Assembly: GCF_001682855.1 (NCBI RefSeq)
Contig: NZ_MAQW01000001.1
Location: forward strand, 640,443-704,442
Direction: 5' to 3'
Length of the DNA stretch: 64,000 nt
DNA from: Bacillus sp. FJAT-27264
GTDB taxonomy: Bacteria > Bacillota > Bacilli > Paenibacillales > Paenibacillaceae
Shown here: positions 16,456 through 24,035 of the stretch, one piece after another
Layout: the number at the start of each line of letters is the position of its first letter
How positions within the stretch are numbered: the first letter of the stretch is position 1
The notes under the pieces: generated by a model
Databases searched by the model: none
The model's input: only the letters and a program-made list of their open reading frames with translations
Told to the model about the DNA's origin: nothing
Position numbers and translations under genes: made by a program

Positions 16456-16908
16456 ATGGATAATGACTGGTTAAATGATGAGGAAATGCAATTATGGTAT
16501 ATGTGGAAATCCAACTATAAGAAAATCATGGATCGTGTAGTAAAAGACATGTCCGAGAAAACAGGACTCTCAGAAGAGGGTGATTTTGGAATATTAGTTA
16601 GGTTAGTTGATTTAGGGAATGGTGTGCTTCGCCAACAGGAATTAGTCGACTCCATGGAGTGGACGAAGAGTCGATTGTCCCATCATCTAACGCGGATGGA
16701 ACAACGCGGACTGGTTCTAAGAAAACCATTAGACACAGGGAATGGTGTTCAAGTCATCATCACTGACTCTGGAAAATCTGCAGTGGATGCTTCTCGCCCT
16801 ATATACGCAAAGGCAGTACGCAAATATTTTCTTGATCAATTATCAGATCAAGACACTGAGTTAATTACTAAGTTGGCGGAACGGACAGATAAAATGGCTT
16901 CAGATTGA
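16456..16908 (+). CDS. MarR family transcriptional regulator
   Basis: A 150-residue dimeric winged-helix regulator: helix 1 WLNDEEMQLWYMWKSNYKKI, recognition region LRQQELVDSMEWTKSRLSHHLTRMEQRGLVLRK, wing LDTGNGVQVIITDSGKSAV. ATG 16456 follows AAAGGA with a 9-base gap; GTG 16450 would be too close. It is divergent from the SDR gene, whose promoter region carries three GTTGACGCGTCAAC-type sites, and it probably represses the SDR gene and possibly itself. The ligand is unknown. Confidence 0.88.
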   Translation: MDNDWLNDEEMQLWYMWKSNYKKIMDRVVKDMSEKTGLSEEGDFGILVRLVDLGNGVLRQQELVDSMEWTKSRLSHHLTRMEQRGLVLRKPLDTGNGVQVIITDSGKSAVDASRPIYAKAVRKYFLDQLSDQDTELITKLAERTDKMASD

Positions 16909-16936
16909 TCAGTAATAAAATACGCTCCATCTCATC

Positions 16937-17047
16937 GTGACACATCATAGAAGAAAATTACGAGCTTGCCTTCGTCGTGGCATGGCTGCGATGAAGGCTA
17001 TTGCCCAGGAAATTGTAGAGCAAACGGGTTTTCCGAGGGAGATTTAA
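16937..17047 (+). pseudogene. Possible gene remnant (36 codons)
   Basis: An open frame from GTG 16937 to TAA 17045-17047 reads as a basic, helical, protein-like C-terminus (LRRGMAAMKAIAQEIVEQTG). No ribosome binding site precedes it, and the frame continues upstream without a clear start. It could be the tail of a decayed gene or chance. I do not recognise the family. Confidence 0.3.
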
Positions 17048-17070
17048 ACGTGTTAGGTTAAAAAGTAACG

Positions 17071-17115
17071 AAAAAAGCGTCCTCGGCAGCAACTGCTTGC
17101 CGGGGACGCTTTTTT
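17071..17115 (-). terminator. Strong terminator after the amino acid permease gene
   Basis: Stem AAAAAAGCGTCC-CGGCA / TGCCG-GGACGCTTTTTT with one internal mismatch and symmetric A/T tails; it may work in both directions. Confidence 0.9.
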
Positions 17116-17131
17116 CATGAGTATGCCCTGG

Positions 17132-18388
17132 TTAATGTTGAGAATGCACCCTCCTGCTCCGCCACTCCCTGTAGATAAAGAACACGCATAGAATACTAAT
17201 GATCAACAGCAGGCTGCGGGAGGAATACATTCCGATGACAACCACCAGGAACAGTGAAAGAATCGTTCCCAAAATAGCAACCACTCTGCTCTTCAGCAGC
17301 TTGATCCCTGCCAGAATTCCGATTAGCGCGTTCATCCCCAGAAAGCTGTTTGCGATCAGAACCAGCACGCTAAGATCATAAGCCCCAAGCTGCATGAACA
17401 GAATAACCGCTGCATTCACCAATCCGATGATGCCAATGGCCGCATAGGGGGTGTTATGCTTCGTACGTTGTCCAAAAAAAGCCGGCAAAATCCTGTCTTC
17501 GGACAAGGAAGCAGTCAGCCGCGATATTCCTCCTACGTATAACAGATAGGTAGAGGCACAGAGGAAGACGCCGAGCCCGGCAATGATCTGCTGCCCCCGG
17601 TCTCCGAACAATGGATACATAATTCCTCCAAGGGAATGTCCTCCCCCATCACCGGCCGGGTCACTCCACTGCATAGCCGCCGCCACTACCAGATACACAC
17701 CAGCAATAACGATAAAGCTCAGAATCATCCCTCTGCTAGTCGTCTTGCGGATATCCTTCACCTCGTCCGTATAATTCCCGATGATATCCCACCCGAAGAC
17801 CGCCCAGAAGAGAATCAGCACCGCATACCCGAAGGATTGGGGCTGGAAATTATCCGCAATAGCGAAGACCTTAGGATGATTGGACAGGCTAACGGCTGAA
17901 CCTGTGAACAGGACCACGGCAGAGACCGTGGACATCAGCAGTGATATTTTCCCGACAAAAGTAATTCTGCAAAATAACAATAGCACGCATACCGCAGTCA
18001 AACCGTATCCGATATAAAAGGGGTCTCCCCATCCAAGCTGTGCCAAATACTCACTCGCTGTCAATAAGACGGCTGCTGCTCCGACCGACACGCCCAGGAT
18101 CAAATACAAGGAAGACAATACCTTGATTTGTCCTCCAAACGCACAATTCACCGCATTAGCAATACCGGCATCGCCGGGATAACGGATACTGATCGCCCCA
18201 AAAATATAAGCCGTCAGCAAACTGACCCCGATAATGATCAGCCAAGCAACAATCGCCCACTCCCCGACCAGTTGGTAGATTGTAGAGGGCAGCATCAAGA
18301 TGCCCGAGCCCAGAATGGGGCCAATAATTAGCCCGCTAAGGGTCCATACGCCAAGCTTTTTCTCCTTTACACTGTGTTGCCTATCCAT
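17132..18388 (-). CDS. APC-superfamily amino acid permease
   Basis: A 418-residue inner-membrane transporter with about 12 hydrophobic segments. The first helix motif GLIIGPILGSGILMLPS is the substrate-binding unwound helix of APC transporters, and FWAVFGWDIIGNYTDEVKD matches helix 6 of the YjeH/amino-acid exporter-like branch. ATG 18388 has AAGGGATGG upstream. It follows a LysR gene on the same strand with a dyad-rich gap. Substrate probably amino acids; direction (import or efflux) cannot be decided. Confidence 0.87.
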   Translation of the reverse strand: MDRQHSVKEKKLGVWTLSGLIIGPILGSGILMLPSTIYQLVGEWAIVAWLIIIGVSLLTAYIFGAISIRYPGDAGIANAVNCAFGGQIKVLSSLYLILGVSVGAAAVLLTASEYLAQLGWGDPFYIGYGLTAVCVLLLFCRITFVGKISLLMSTVSAVVLFTGSAVSLSNHPKVFAIADNFQPQSFGYAVLILFWAVFGWDIIGNYTDEVKDIRKTTSRGMILSFIVIAGVYLVVAAAMQWSDPAGDGGGHSLGGIMYPLFGDRGQQIIAGLGVFLCASTYLLYVGGISRLTASLSEDRILPAFFGQRTKHNTPYAAIGIIGLVNAAVILFMQLGAYDLSVLVLIANSFLGMNALIGILAGIKLLKSRVVAILGTILSLFLVVVIGMYSSRSLLLIISILCVFFIYREWRSRRVHSQH

Positions 18389-18503
18389 GCCGTACCATCC
18401 CTTCTCGTCCCGAGCTTCAGTATCCGAAAGACAACTTTCAGCCTGCGGCTCATGTACAAGAAATTATAGACGGCCTTTTCCTCTATAAGGTAAATCCCAA
18501 AAA

Positions 18504-18531
18504 CTATGGGTTTCCATAGCTAAAAGCTATG
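18504..18531. promoter_or_regulatory. Interlocked dyads, candidate LysR operator
   Basis: CTATGG-GTTT-CCATAG (18504-18519) and CATAGCT-AAA-AGCTATG (18515-18531) are both perfect and overlap by five bases. They lie between the LysR gene and the permease start, about 115-145 bases upstream of the latter. Confidence 0.6.
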
Positions 18532-18570
18532 CCTTGAAGCAACGATAACCATTAAACTTTTCTGCATGCG

Positions 18571-19479
18571 CTACACCAGGTCTTTGACCATACGCTGTAA
18601 TTCTTCCAAATACCGTTCACCAAGGCGACTCAGATTCATATTTTTATGCCTGATGGTCCCGATCTGTATCTCCTCATCCACTTCTAATGGGATCGCGATA
18701 AAATCATCGCCATGAATCTCCTCCCCTATAATCCCCGTCGAAATCGTGTACGCATTTAGCCCGATCAGCAGATTGACAATCGCGGCCCGGTCGGTCACTT
18801 TAATGCTCTTTTTGCGTTCCAGGTTGCTCAGAATCTCTTCCGAGAAGTAAAAGGAATTATTGTCTCCTTGCTCAAAGGACAGGTAGGGATACTCCTCTAA
18901 ATCCGCAATCGTCACGCTTGTTCGCTGAGCCAAGGGGTTCTGAGTGCTGATAAAGATGTGTGGCCGAGCAGTGAACAGCACTGAGAAGACCAGATCATTT
19001 TCTTTGAGATGTTTCAAAATGATACGAGCGTTGAACGTGTTGATATATAACACACCAATCTCGCTGCGAAGGGCTCTGACATCATCGATAATATCATAGG
19101 TTTTTGTCTCTCTGATCGTGAATTCATATTCATCAGCGCCATAGTTCTTGATCAGATTCACAAATGCATTAATAGCAAACGTATAGTGCTGAGTGGATAC
19201 GGAAAAATGCTGCTTGGCTGGCTTCGAATGCAGATATTTCTCTTCCATGAGCTGATAATGCTCCAGCATCTGCCGCGCATAGCTCAGGAACTCCGCTCCC
19301 TCCTTCGTCACGCTGACCCCTTTATGGGTCCGGATGAAGATCGGGAGATTAATCTCCTCCTCCAGTTCCTTAATGGCGTTGGAGAGGCTGGGCTGGGAGA
19401 TGAATAGACTTCTGGCGGCTTCACTAAAAGAGCTTTTATCTGCAATCTCCACTGCATATTTGAATTGCTGTAATTTCAC
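18571..19479 (-). CDS. LysR family transcriptional regulator
   Basis: A 302-residue LysR regulator: N-terminal winged helix (KLQQFKYAVEIADKSSFSEA, LFISQPSLSNAIKELEEEI, FIRTHKGVSVTKEG), then a periplasmic-binding-like effector domain. GTG 19479 is chosen since CTGGAGG lies 8 bases upstream and the family starts at this position; an ATG at 19515 would include the site in the protein. The gene for an APC permease follows on the same strand after 182 bases holding overlapping dyads, so it is the likely target. Confidence 0.88.
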   Translation of the reverse strand: MKLQQFKYAVEIADKSSFSEAARSLFISQPSLSNAIKELEEEINLPIFIRTHKGVSVTKEGAEFLSYARQMLEHYQLMEEKYLHSKPAKQHFSVSTQHYTFAINAFVNLIKNYGADEYEFTIRETKTYDIIDDVRALRSEIGVLYINTFNARIILKHLKENDLVFSVLFTARPHIFISTQNPLAQRTSVTIADLEEYPYLSFEQGDNNSFYFSEEILSNLERKKSIKVTDRAAIVNLLIGLNAYTISTGIIGEEIHGDDFIAIPLEVDEEIQIGTIRHKNMNLSRLGERYLEELQRMVKDLV

Positions 19480-19574
19480 GCAGGCGTCCTCCAGTCCGGG
19501 GCTGTTCATCCTCAAATGACTTAAACATAAACAGCAGGTATGGAATCGTCAAGTCCCTGTGTGAAAAGACAAAG

Positions 19575-19606
19575 ACAGGCAAGGTCCTTCAGGGGTCTTT
19601 GCCTGT
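19575..19606 (-). terminator. Terminator after the enolase-superfamily gene
   Basis: Stem ACAGGCAA / TTGCCTGT with inner pairs, T-rich on the minus-strand side (CTTTGTCTTTTC). Confidence 0.8.
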
Positions 19607-19650
19607 TTAGTCTCCTCCCCAACTAACGACATTTTTGTACCTTATGTGTC

Positions 19651-20742
19651 TCACAATTTCACCCGATAAGACGCAAGCCGGGACTCGTCTGGTGTACAAC
19701 CGTTGCCGACAACCTCCGGCACTCGAAGACAACCATCCGCATCCAGAACAGCACCTTCAGTATAGAAGCTTGCCAGCATGGGATCGAACGCAGCCGGATA
19801 ATATTCCATCCAGATACCGCAAGGGATCGAGGCCATCAGCGGCAGATTGATCTGGTGATCTCCATGCGCCGAAATGGCCAAGCCACTGGATTCAGCCAGA
19901 GCTGCTACCTTCCTGAACTCCGTAACTCCACCCATCCAGCGGGCGTCCGGCTGAAGAATGCCAACTGCGCCGGTCTCAATCAAATCCCGAAAGCCGTATT
20001 TGGTATATTCCTGTTCCCCGGCGGCCAGTGTGATGCTCGTATGCGCAGCAATCTTTTCATACCCTGCATAATCATCGGGAGCTACCGGCTCTTCAAGCCA
20101 GAAGAGATCATATTCTTCTAGACGTTTGGCGATCTGGATGGCCTCGAAATAACGGTACGAGGTGTTGGCATCCACCATAAGGGCAATGTCCGGCCCTATG
20201 GCTTCGCGTACAGCACGCACACGCTGCACATCCTCACGGATGGACAGGCGCCCGATTTTCATTTTCACAGCACGTGCACCTAGCTCGACATAAGACAACA
20301 TCTCCCGCTGCAACTCTGTAATGCCCTCGCCGTCCATATAATATCCACCGGCGATGTAGACAGGCATCTTATCACTGTAGCCCCCAAGCAACAGGTGCAA
20401 GGGCAACCCGGCGTATTTGCTCTTAATGTCCCACAATGCCATATCAATAGAGGACAGTGCCGCGGTCTCATGGCCCCGCCGACCATACAGCTTGCTGTCC
20501 CACAACGTGGACCAGATTCGCTCGGTCATTAGCGGGTCCATCCCGATCAGACGTACGGCGAATGCCTCACGTAGCTGCCGTTCTCCGTCTGACGCGCTGC
20601 CGATACCGTAGCCGGTGATACCTTCATCCGTCTCTATTTTGAGTACGCAGCGCACCACATCGCTCCATGTATGCGAACCGTTCGATATTGGCCGTGCGCG
20701 AGGCCAGGAATAGTAGTTAGCCGTTACCCGTGTAATTTTCAT
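19651..20742 (-). CDS. Mandelate racemase/muconate lactonizing enzyme family protein
   Basis: A 363-residue enolase-superfamily enzyme, likely a sugar-acid dehydratase or racemase. Catalytic features are in order: KxK (AVKMKIGRL), Mg2+ ligands Asp in MVDANTSYRY, Glu in WLEEPVAPDD, Glu in LAAGEQEYTKYG, then Asp in QPDARWMGG and the His in SAHGDHQINLP. KxK plus His points to the mandelate racemase subgroup. ATG 20742 (MKITRVTANYY) is the family start; codons back to 20910 are an unrelated open frame. Its start overlaps the stop of a 33-codon upstream frame, and a hairpin with U run lies further upstream. Confidence 0.87.
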   Translation of the reverse strand: MKITRVTANYYSWPRARPISNGSHTWSDVVRCVLKIETDEGITGYGIGSASDGERQLREAFAVRLIGMDPLMTERIWSTLWDSKLYGRRGHETAALSSIDMALWDIKSKYAGLPLHLLLGGYSDKMPVYIAGGYYMDGEGITELQREMLSYVELGARAVKMKIGRLSIREDVQRVRAVREAIGPDIALMVDANTSYRYFEAIQIAKRLEEYDLFWLEEPVAPDDYAGYEKIAAHTSITLAAGEQEYTKYGFRDLIETGAVGILQPDARWMGGVTEFRKVAALAESSGLAISAHGDHQINLPLMASIPCGIWMEYYPAAFDPMLASFYTEGAVLDADGCLRVPEVVGNGCTPDESRLASYRVKL

Positions 20743-20840
20743 ACTCCACCTTGGCTCTGCTGACGCAAGCCTTTCAGCGTATGTACGCTGACCTCTTTGA
20801 ATTCCACAGCATTTAGATTCAGATTCACATTCATTTCCAT
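20739..20840 (-). CDS. Possible 33-residue upstream ORF, coupled to the enolase-superfamily gene
   Basis: In the leader of the enolase-family gene an ATG (20840-20838) opens 33 codons rich in Asn, Val and Gln (MEMNVNLNLNAVEF...GLRQQSQGGV). Its TGA overlaps the ATG of the downstream gene (ATGA), a layout typical of translational coupling. The ribosome binding site is weak. It may be a coupling peptide, a gene remnant or chance. Confidence 0.35.
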   Translation of the reverse strand: MEMNVNLNLNAVEFKEVSVHTLKGLRQQSQGGV

Positions 20841-20908
20841 ATCCAATTACCCAACCTTTCCAGTTAAAATACATTAAGTTAATGAATATTATCGGATTTA
20901 TACATAAC

Positions 20909-20950
20909 AAAAAGATCTCACTCTCCCCACTGTAGGGAAAATGAGACCTC
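20909..20950 (-). terminator. Leader hairpin with U run (candidate attenuator)
   Basis: On the minus strand AGGTCTCA...TTTCCC pairs with GGG.AGAG.TGAGATC, followed by TTTTTG. It sits between a good minus-strand promoter (near 21010-21035) and the enolase-family gene with no gene upstream, so it is either an attenuator or ends a short leader RNA. A GAGAC block at 20965-20969 could compete for the GTCTC arm. Confidence 0.55.
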
Positions 20951-21008
20951 CATATGTCAGGTTAGTCTCTATATTACTATCATGTGATAATCAAATATTA
21001 TATTGAAA

Positions 21009-21037
21009 TATTATAATCGCGCCATGAGGATGTCAAT
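21009..21037 (-). promoter_or_regulatory. Candidate promoter of the enolase-family leader
   Basis: On the minus strand TTGACA is followed by overlapping -10 candidates TATAAT (15-base spacer) and TAATAT (17-base spacer). Coordinates are approximate. Confidence 0.5.
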
Positions 21038-21129
21038 TATTTTTTAGTATTCCCAGTGGAATTAATATATTCATAGTCTCTTCATCGAAAGAAGATTCCA
21101 CTTCGCACAAGGGCAACAAAATTTCGACT

Positions 21130-21158
21130 TTGACAGGCTAATTGAGAAATATTATCAT
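21130..21158 (+). promoter_or_regulatory. Fur-box-overlapped promoter of the AraC/SBP regulator
   Basis: -35 TTGACA (21130-21135), 17-base spacer, -10 TATCAT (21153-21158). The spacer and -10 are covered by TGAGAAA-T-ATTATCA (21143-21157), matching the 7-1-7 Fur box TGATAAT-N-ATTATCA at 12 of 14 positions. Iron repression is therefore likely. Confidence 0.8.
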
Positions 21159-21192
21159 TCATTAGTAGCTTATCTCGAAAGGGGGCCCTCAT

Positions 21193-22752
21193 TTGAAAAA
21201 ACAGCCTGATTATTCACCCGTCTTACGTAAATTGCTTCGTGCTGCCAGACTAAAAGGCGACCTGGCTGCAACCACGGGCAACCTGCCAGCCCCAGACCCT
21301 TCTGTCGACATGCTTCTTGTCGTTACCAAATCCCAGTCCTCCCGGTGGCAAGGGAATACAGCCTATTTTACCGTACTAGATACCCAAAGTATCGACTCGC
21401 TTCAATCTGCTGGGGCGTCTCTGGAGGGTTACCTTTTTCTAATAGAGCAGGAAGACAAACCGGTGAAGTGGTCCATTTCTCTTTCAGCGGCAGCCTCATA
21501 TATAAGACTTTGTGAACATGTCGTAGATCTATCCGAAGCGAATGATCCACTGCTGCAATTCCGTGGCCTGATATACTTTCAAGAGCTTTTGTATGAGCTG
21601 TACCGGATAGACCGACAAGCTGTTCACGATGCCAGGACCGCAGTGGAACATACCAGAGAGTATATGGAGAGTCACTATGCAGAAGTCATGTCTGTGAAAA
21701 GCCTTGCCGAAATGGCTGGCATCAGCCCTTCCTACTATTTGGAGTTGTTCAAAAAAATTGTCGGCAGAAGTCCGATAGAATATTTGACCTCCGTACGGAT
21801 CAATGCCGCCAAGCGGCTGATGGAGCAGACAGAAGCGCCCGCCCATCAGATCGCAGAGACGGTCGGTTACAAAGATCCGTTCTATTTCAGCCGCCAATTC
21901 AAGCAAGCGACGGGAATGTCTCCCTCCCGCTATGCTGAGCGGGATCGCAACCGGATCGCAGCCTTCCACTATCCCATGACCGGGCAAATGCTGGCACTGC
22001 AGAACATCCCCTACGCGGCGCCACTTGATCGGGAATTCTGCCTCTTCTATAAACAAAAATACGAGCAACAAATTCCGGTTCACCTCAAGGACCCTTCCAT
22101 GGAGAATAATATGCTCTTCAACCTGGAGGCATTGCAGGCAGGCAGACCAGATCTTATCATCGCGGGTGACTGGCTGCCCAAAGCTGGACGGGGGGAACTG
22201 GAACGAATTGCTCCCACACTCTATGTGCCGTGGTGGGAGAAGGATTGGCGGCAACACTTACTCATCGTTGCCCAGTTCCTTGGGGAGACCGTTCAAGCGG
22301 AGCGCTGGCTGACTCAATACGAGATCAAGGCGGCGACGATCCGCAGCAAACTGAAGGAGCGACTTCGGGACAGCAGTATTCTGGCGATTCATATACTGAA
22401 TGGGTCAATCCACCGCTTCGGCGGTCGCAATCTGGGTGCTGTGCTTTACGGGGACCTGGGCTTAAGGCTTCCCGACTCGCAAAGCGCCGAACCTGCCTAC
22501 GAGATATTGTCCATTGAGCAGCTGATTGCTCTTAAACCCGATCGCCTGCTTGTAGCTATTGGTACCGATCCACAAGCCAGAACGCTTTGGCAAGACCTTA
22601 CCCAAATGCCCGAATGGCAGGACATGACCGCCGTCCGCAATAGACATGTACAGCAGATCCAGCCGGACCCGTGGTTCGACTACTCTGCGATGGGACATGA
22701 GCGGATACTCAGAGCAGTGATCAAGTTGTTTTCCTTGGATCGTCCATCTTAA
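21193..22752 (+). CDS. AraC-type regulator fused to a siderophore-binding domain (Btr-like)
   Basis: A 519-residue one-component regulator. The N-terminal third is unassigned; a double AraC helix-turn-helix spans about residues 150-255 (MSVKSLAEMAGISPSYYLELFKK, IAETVGYKDPFYFSRQFKQATGMSPSRY); residues 265-515 are a periplasmic-binding-protein-like domain of the FhuD/FecB type (NMLFNLEALQAGRPDLIIAGDW, ILSIEQLIALKPDRLLVAIG). This layout is that of Bacillus Btr, which activates siderophore uptake when it binds the Fe-siderophore. TTG 21193 follows AAAGGGGG. A Fur box overlaps the promoter, and a siderophore-binding lipoprotein gene follows 86 bases downstream. Confidence 0.88.
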   Translation: MKKQPDYSPVLRKLLRAARLKGDLAATTGNLPAPDPSVDMLLVVTKSQSSRWQGNTAYFTVLDTQSIDSLQSAGASLEGYLFLIEQEDKPVKWSISLSAAASYIRLCEHVVDLSEANDPLLQFRGLIYFQELLYELYRIDRQAVHDARTAVEHTREYMESHYAEVMSVKSLAEMAGISPSYYLELFKKIVGRSPIEYLTSVRINAAKRLMEQTEAPAHQIAETVGYKDPFYFSRQFKQATGMSPSRYAERDRNRIAAFHYPMTGQMLALQNIPYAAPLDREFCLFYKQKYEQQIPVHLKDPSMENNMLFNLEALQAGRPDLIIAGDWLPKAGRGELERIAPTLYVPWWEKDWRQHLLIVAQFLGETVQAERWLTQYEIKAATIRSKLKERLRDSSILAIHILNGSIHRFGGRNLGAVLYGDLGLRLPDSQSAEPAYEILSIEQLIALKPDRLLVAIGTDPQARTLWQDLTQMPEWQDMTAVRNRHVQQIQPDPWFDYSAMGHERILRAVIKLFSLDRPS

Positions 22753-22838
22753 TTCCTAACATTGACTATGGTCAGTTGGCAGGGTTAGCGGGTATGCTGT
22801 TTTGAGTGATATTGATTCTCAGTCTCAGGAGGGAAAGC

Positions 22839-23858
22839 ATGTTTTATATTAAAAAATTTCAGCTAGTCACTGTGGTTCTACTCTTGTCTGTGGCGTTATA
22901 CGGCTGCAGCCACACAGACCCTGCTTCTAATGCAGCCAAAGAAACCGCGGCGCAGACAGAGGCTACGAGCTCAGCGGTACCAGAAGCTAGCCCGGAAACA
23001 ACCAATTCGTCTACGGAGAACGCTCCCCGCACGGTCAAGGACGACTTGGGCAATAACGTGGTCATACCTGCCAACCCTCAGCGTATCGTTGCTCCCTATC
23101 TGGAGGATGCGCTACTGGCCCTTGGCGTCAAGCCAGTCGCTCAGTGGTCAGCGGGTGATTTGCTCCTGAAGTATCTGCAGCCACAACTGCAGGATGTACC
23201 TAAGCTGGACTTTGTCAGCCTGGGCCCCGAAGCTGTATTGAGCTTCACACCGGACTTGTTCATCGTGCCGTTCGCGGTACGGGTACAAGATGGAGCGTAT
23301 GATAAATACGCAAAAGTCGCTCCGACCTATGTCTTTCAGGACGCCACCAAAGACTGGAGAAAGACGCTTCTCACCCTTGGCGATCTATTGAATCGGGCCA
23401 CACAAGCCAAAGAAGCTCTTCAGGCATACGACAGCAAAATTGCAGACATTAAGTCCGCACTCCAGAACCAAACAGCCGGTAAGAGTGCAGCCATCATGCT
23501 CATCTCGGACAAGTCCTTCTCGCTGATGCAGGAGAATACCTATAGCGGTAAGGTCATCTATGATGGTCTTGGCTTAGAGGTGCCTCAGGGAGCCCAGGGC
23601 AACGACTGGAAGGATATCTCCCTCGAGAGTCTGCCGGAATTGAAAGCCGACTATATTTTCCTCATGCAAGTAGACGGTGCCGATCCGCTGAAGAACCAAC
23701 AGCTGGCCTCCATCTATGATACATCCGTGTGGAAGAATCTTGAGGCCGTCAAAGCCGGTCATGTGTTCAGCGTGGATCGGGATTACTGGATTAACACGGG
23801 TCTGAACGCAAATCTGAAGGTGGCAGAGGATGTGCAGAACCTGCTAAACCGCCCATAA
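22839..23858 (+). CDS. Iron-siderophore ABC transporter substrate-binding lipoprotein
   Basis: A 339-residue extracytoplasmic lipoprotein: signal peptide with lipobox (LSVALYGCSH), a Ser/Thr/Ala/Glu-rich linker (about residues 25-60), then the class III binding-protein fold: VKDDLGNNVVIPANPQRIVAPY, ALLALGVKPVA, GPEAVLSFTPDLFIV, SLPELKADYIFL. ATG 22839 has CAGGAGGG just before. It lies downstream of the Btr-like regulator and is probably co-expressed. No permease or ATPase follows; the partner may be elsewhere, such as the FecCD protein whose end is at 63681. Confidence 0.9.
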   Translation: MFYIKKFQLVTVVLLLSVALYGCSHTDPASNAAKETAAQTEATSSAVPEASPETTNSSTENAPRTVKDDLGNNVVIPANPQRIVAPYLEDALLALGVKPVAQWSAGDLLLKYLQPQLQDVPKLDFVSLGPEAVLSFTPDLFIVPFAVRVQDGAYDKYAKVAPTYVFQDATKDWRKTLLTLGDLLNRATQAKEALQAYDSKIADIKSALQNQTAGKSAAIMLISDKSFSLMQENTYSGKVIYDGLGLEVPQGAQGNDWKDISLESLPELKADYIFLMQVDGADPLKNQQLASIYDTSVWKNLEAVKAGHVFSVDRDYWINTGLNANLKVAEDVQNLLNRP

Positions 23859-23876
23859 TAAAAAATCTTAGATACA

Positions 23877-23920
23877 ACAGCCGGAGCGAGGAAATTCCCA
23901 CCTTGTCCGGCTGTTTCTTT
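23877..23920 (+). terminator. Rho-independent terminator of the siderophore genes
   Basis: Stem ACAGCCGGA / TCCGGCTGT followed by TTCTTT. Confidence 0.85.
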
Positions 23921-23976
23921 GTGATTAGGGCGTAGTTGCACTCTAAAATAATGTATAAGGAGATTTAGCGACTTTA

Positions 23977-24015
23977 ATTACACACATTGTGTAATCAATC
24001 ATCTTCATGTATACT
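23977..24015 (+). promoter_or_regulatory. Promoter with perfect operator for the hydrolase-TetR operon
   Basis: ATTACACACATTGTGTAAT (23977-23995) is a perfect 8-3-8 palindrome. -35 TTGTGT (23987-23992) lies within it; 17 bases on is -10 TATACT (24010-24015). It is the likely autoregulatory TetR site. Confidence 0.75.
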
Positions 24016-24035
24016 CACTTTGAGGAGTGATGCAG

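Noticed and set aside
20743..20910. N-terminal extension of the enolase-superfamily protein to 20910
   Set aside because: The extra 56 residues do not resemble the family, and the leader carries other signals; ATG 20742 gives the normal start.
21529..22257. Minus-strand open frame of 242 codons
   Set aside because: Antisense to the AraC/SBP regulator, which has both helix-turn-helix motifs intact.
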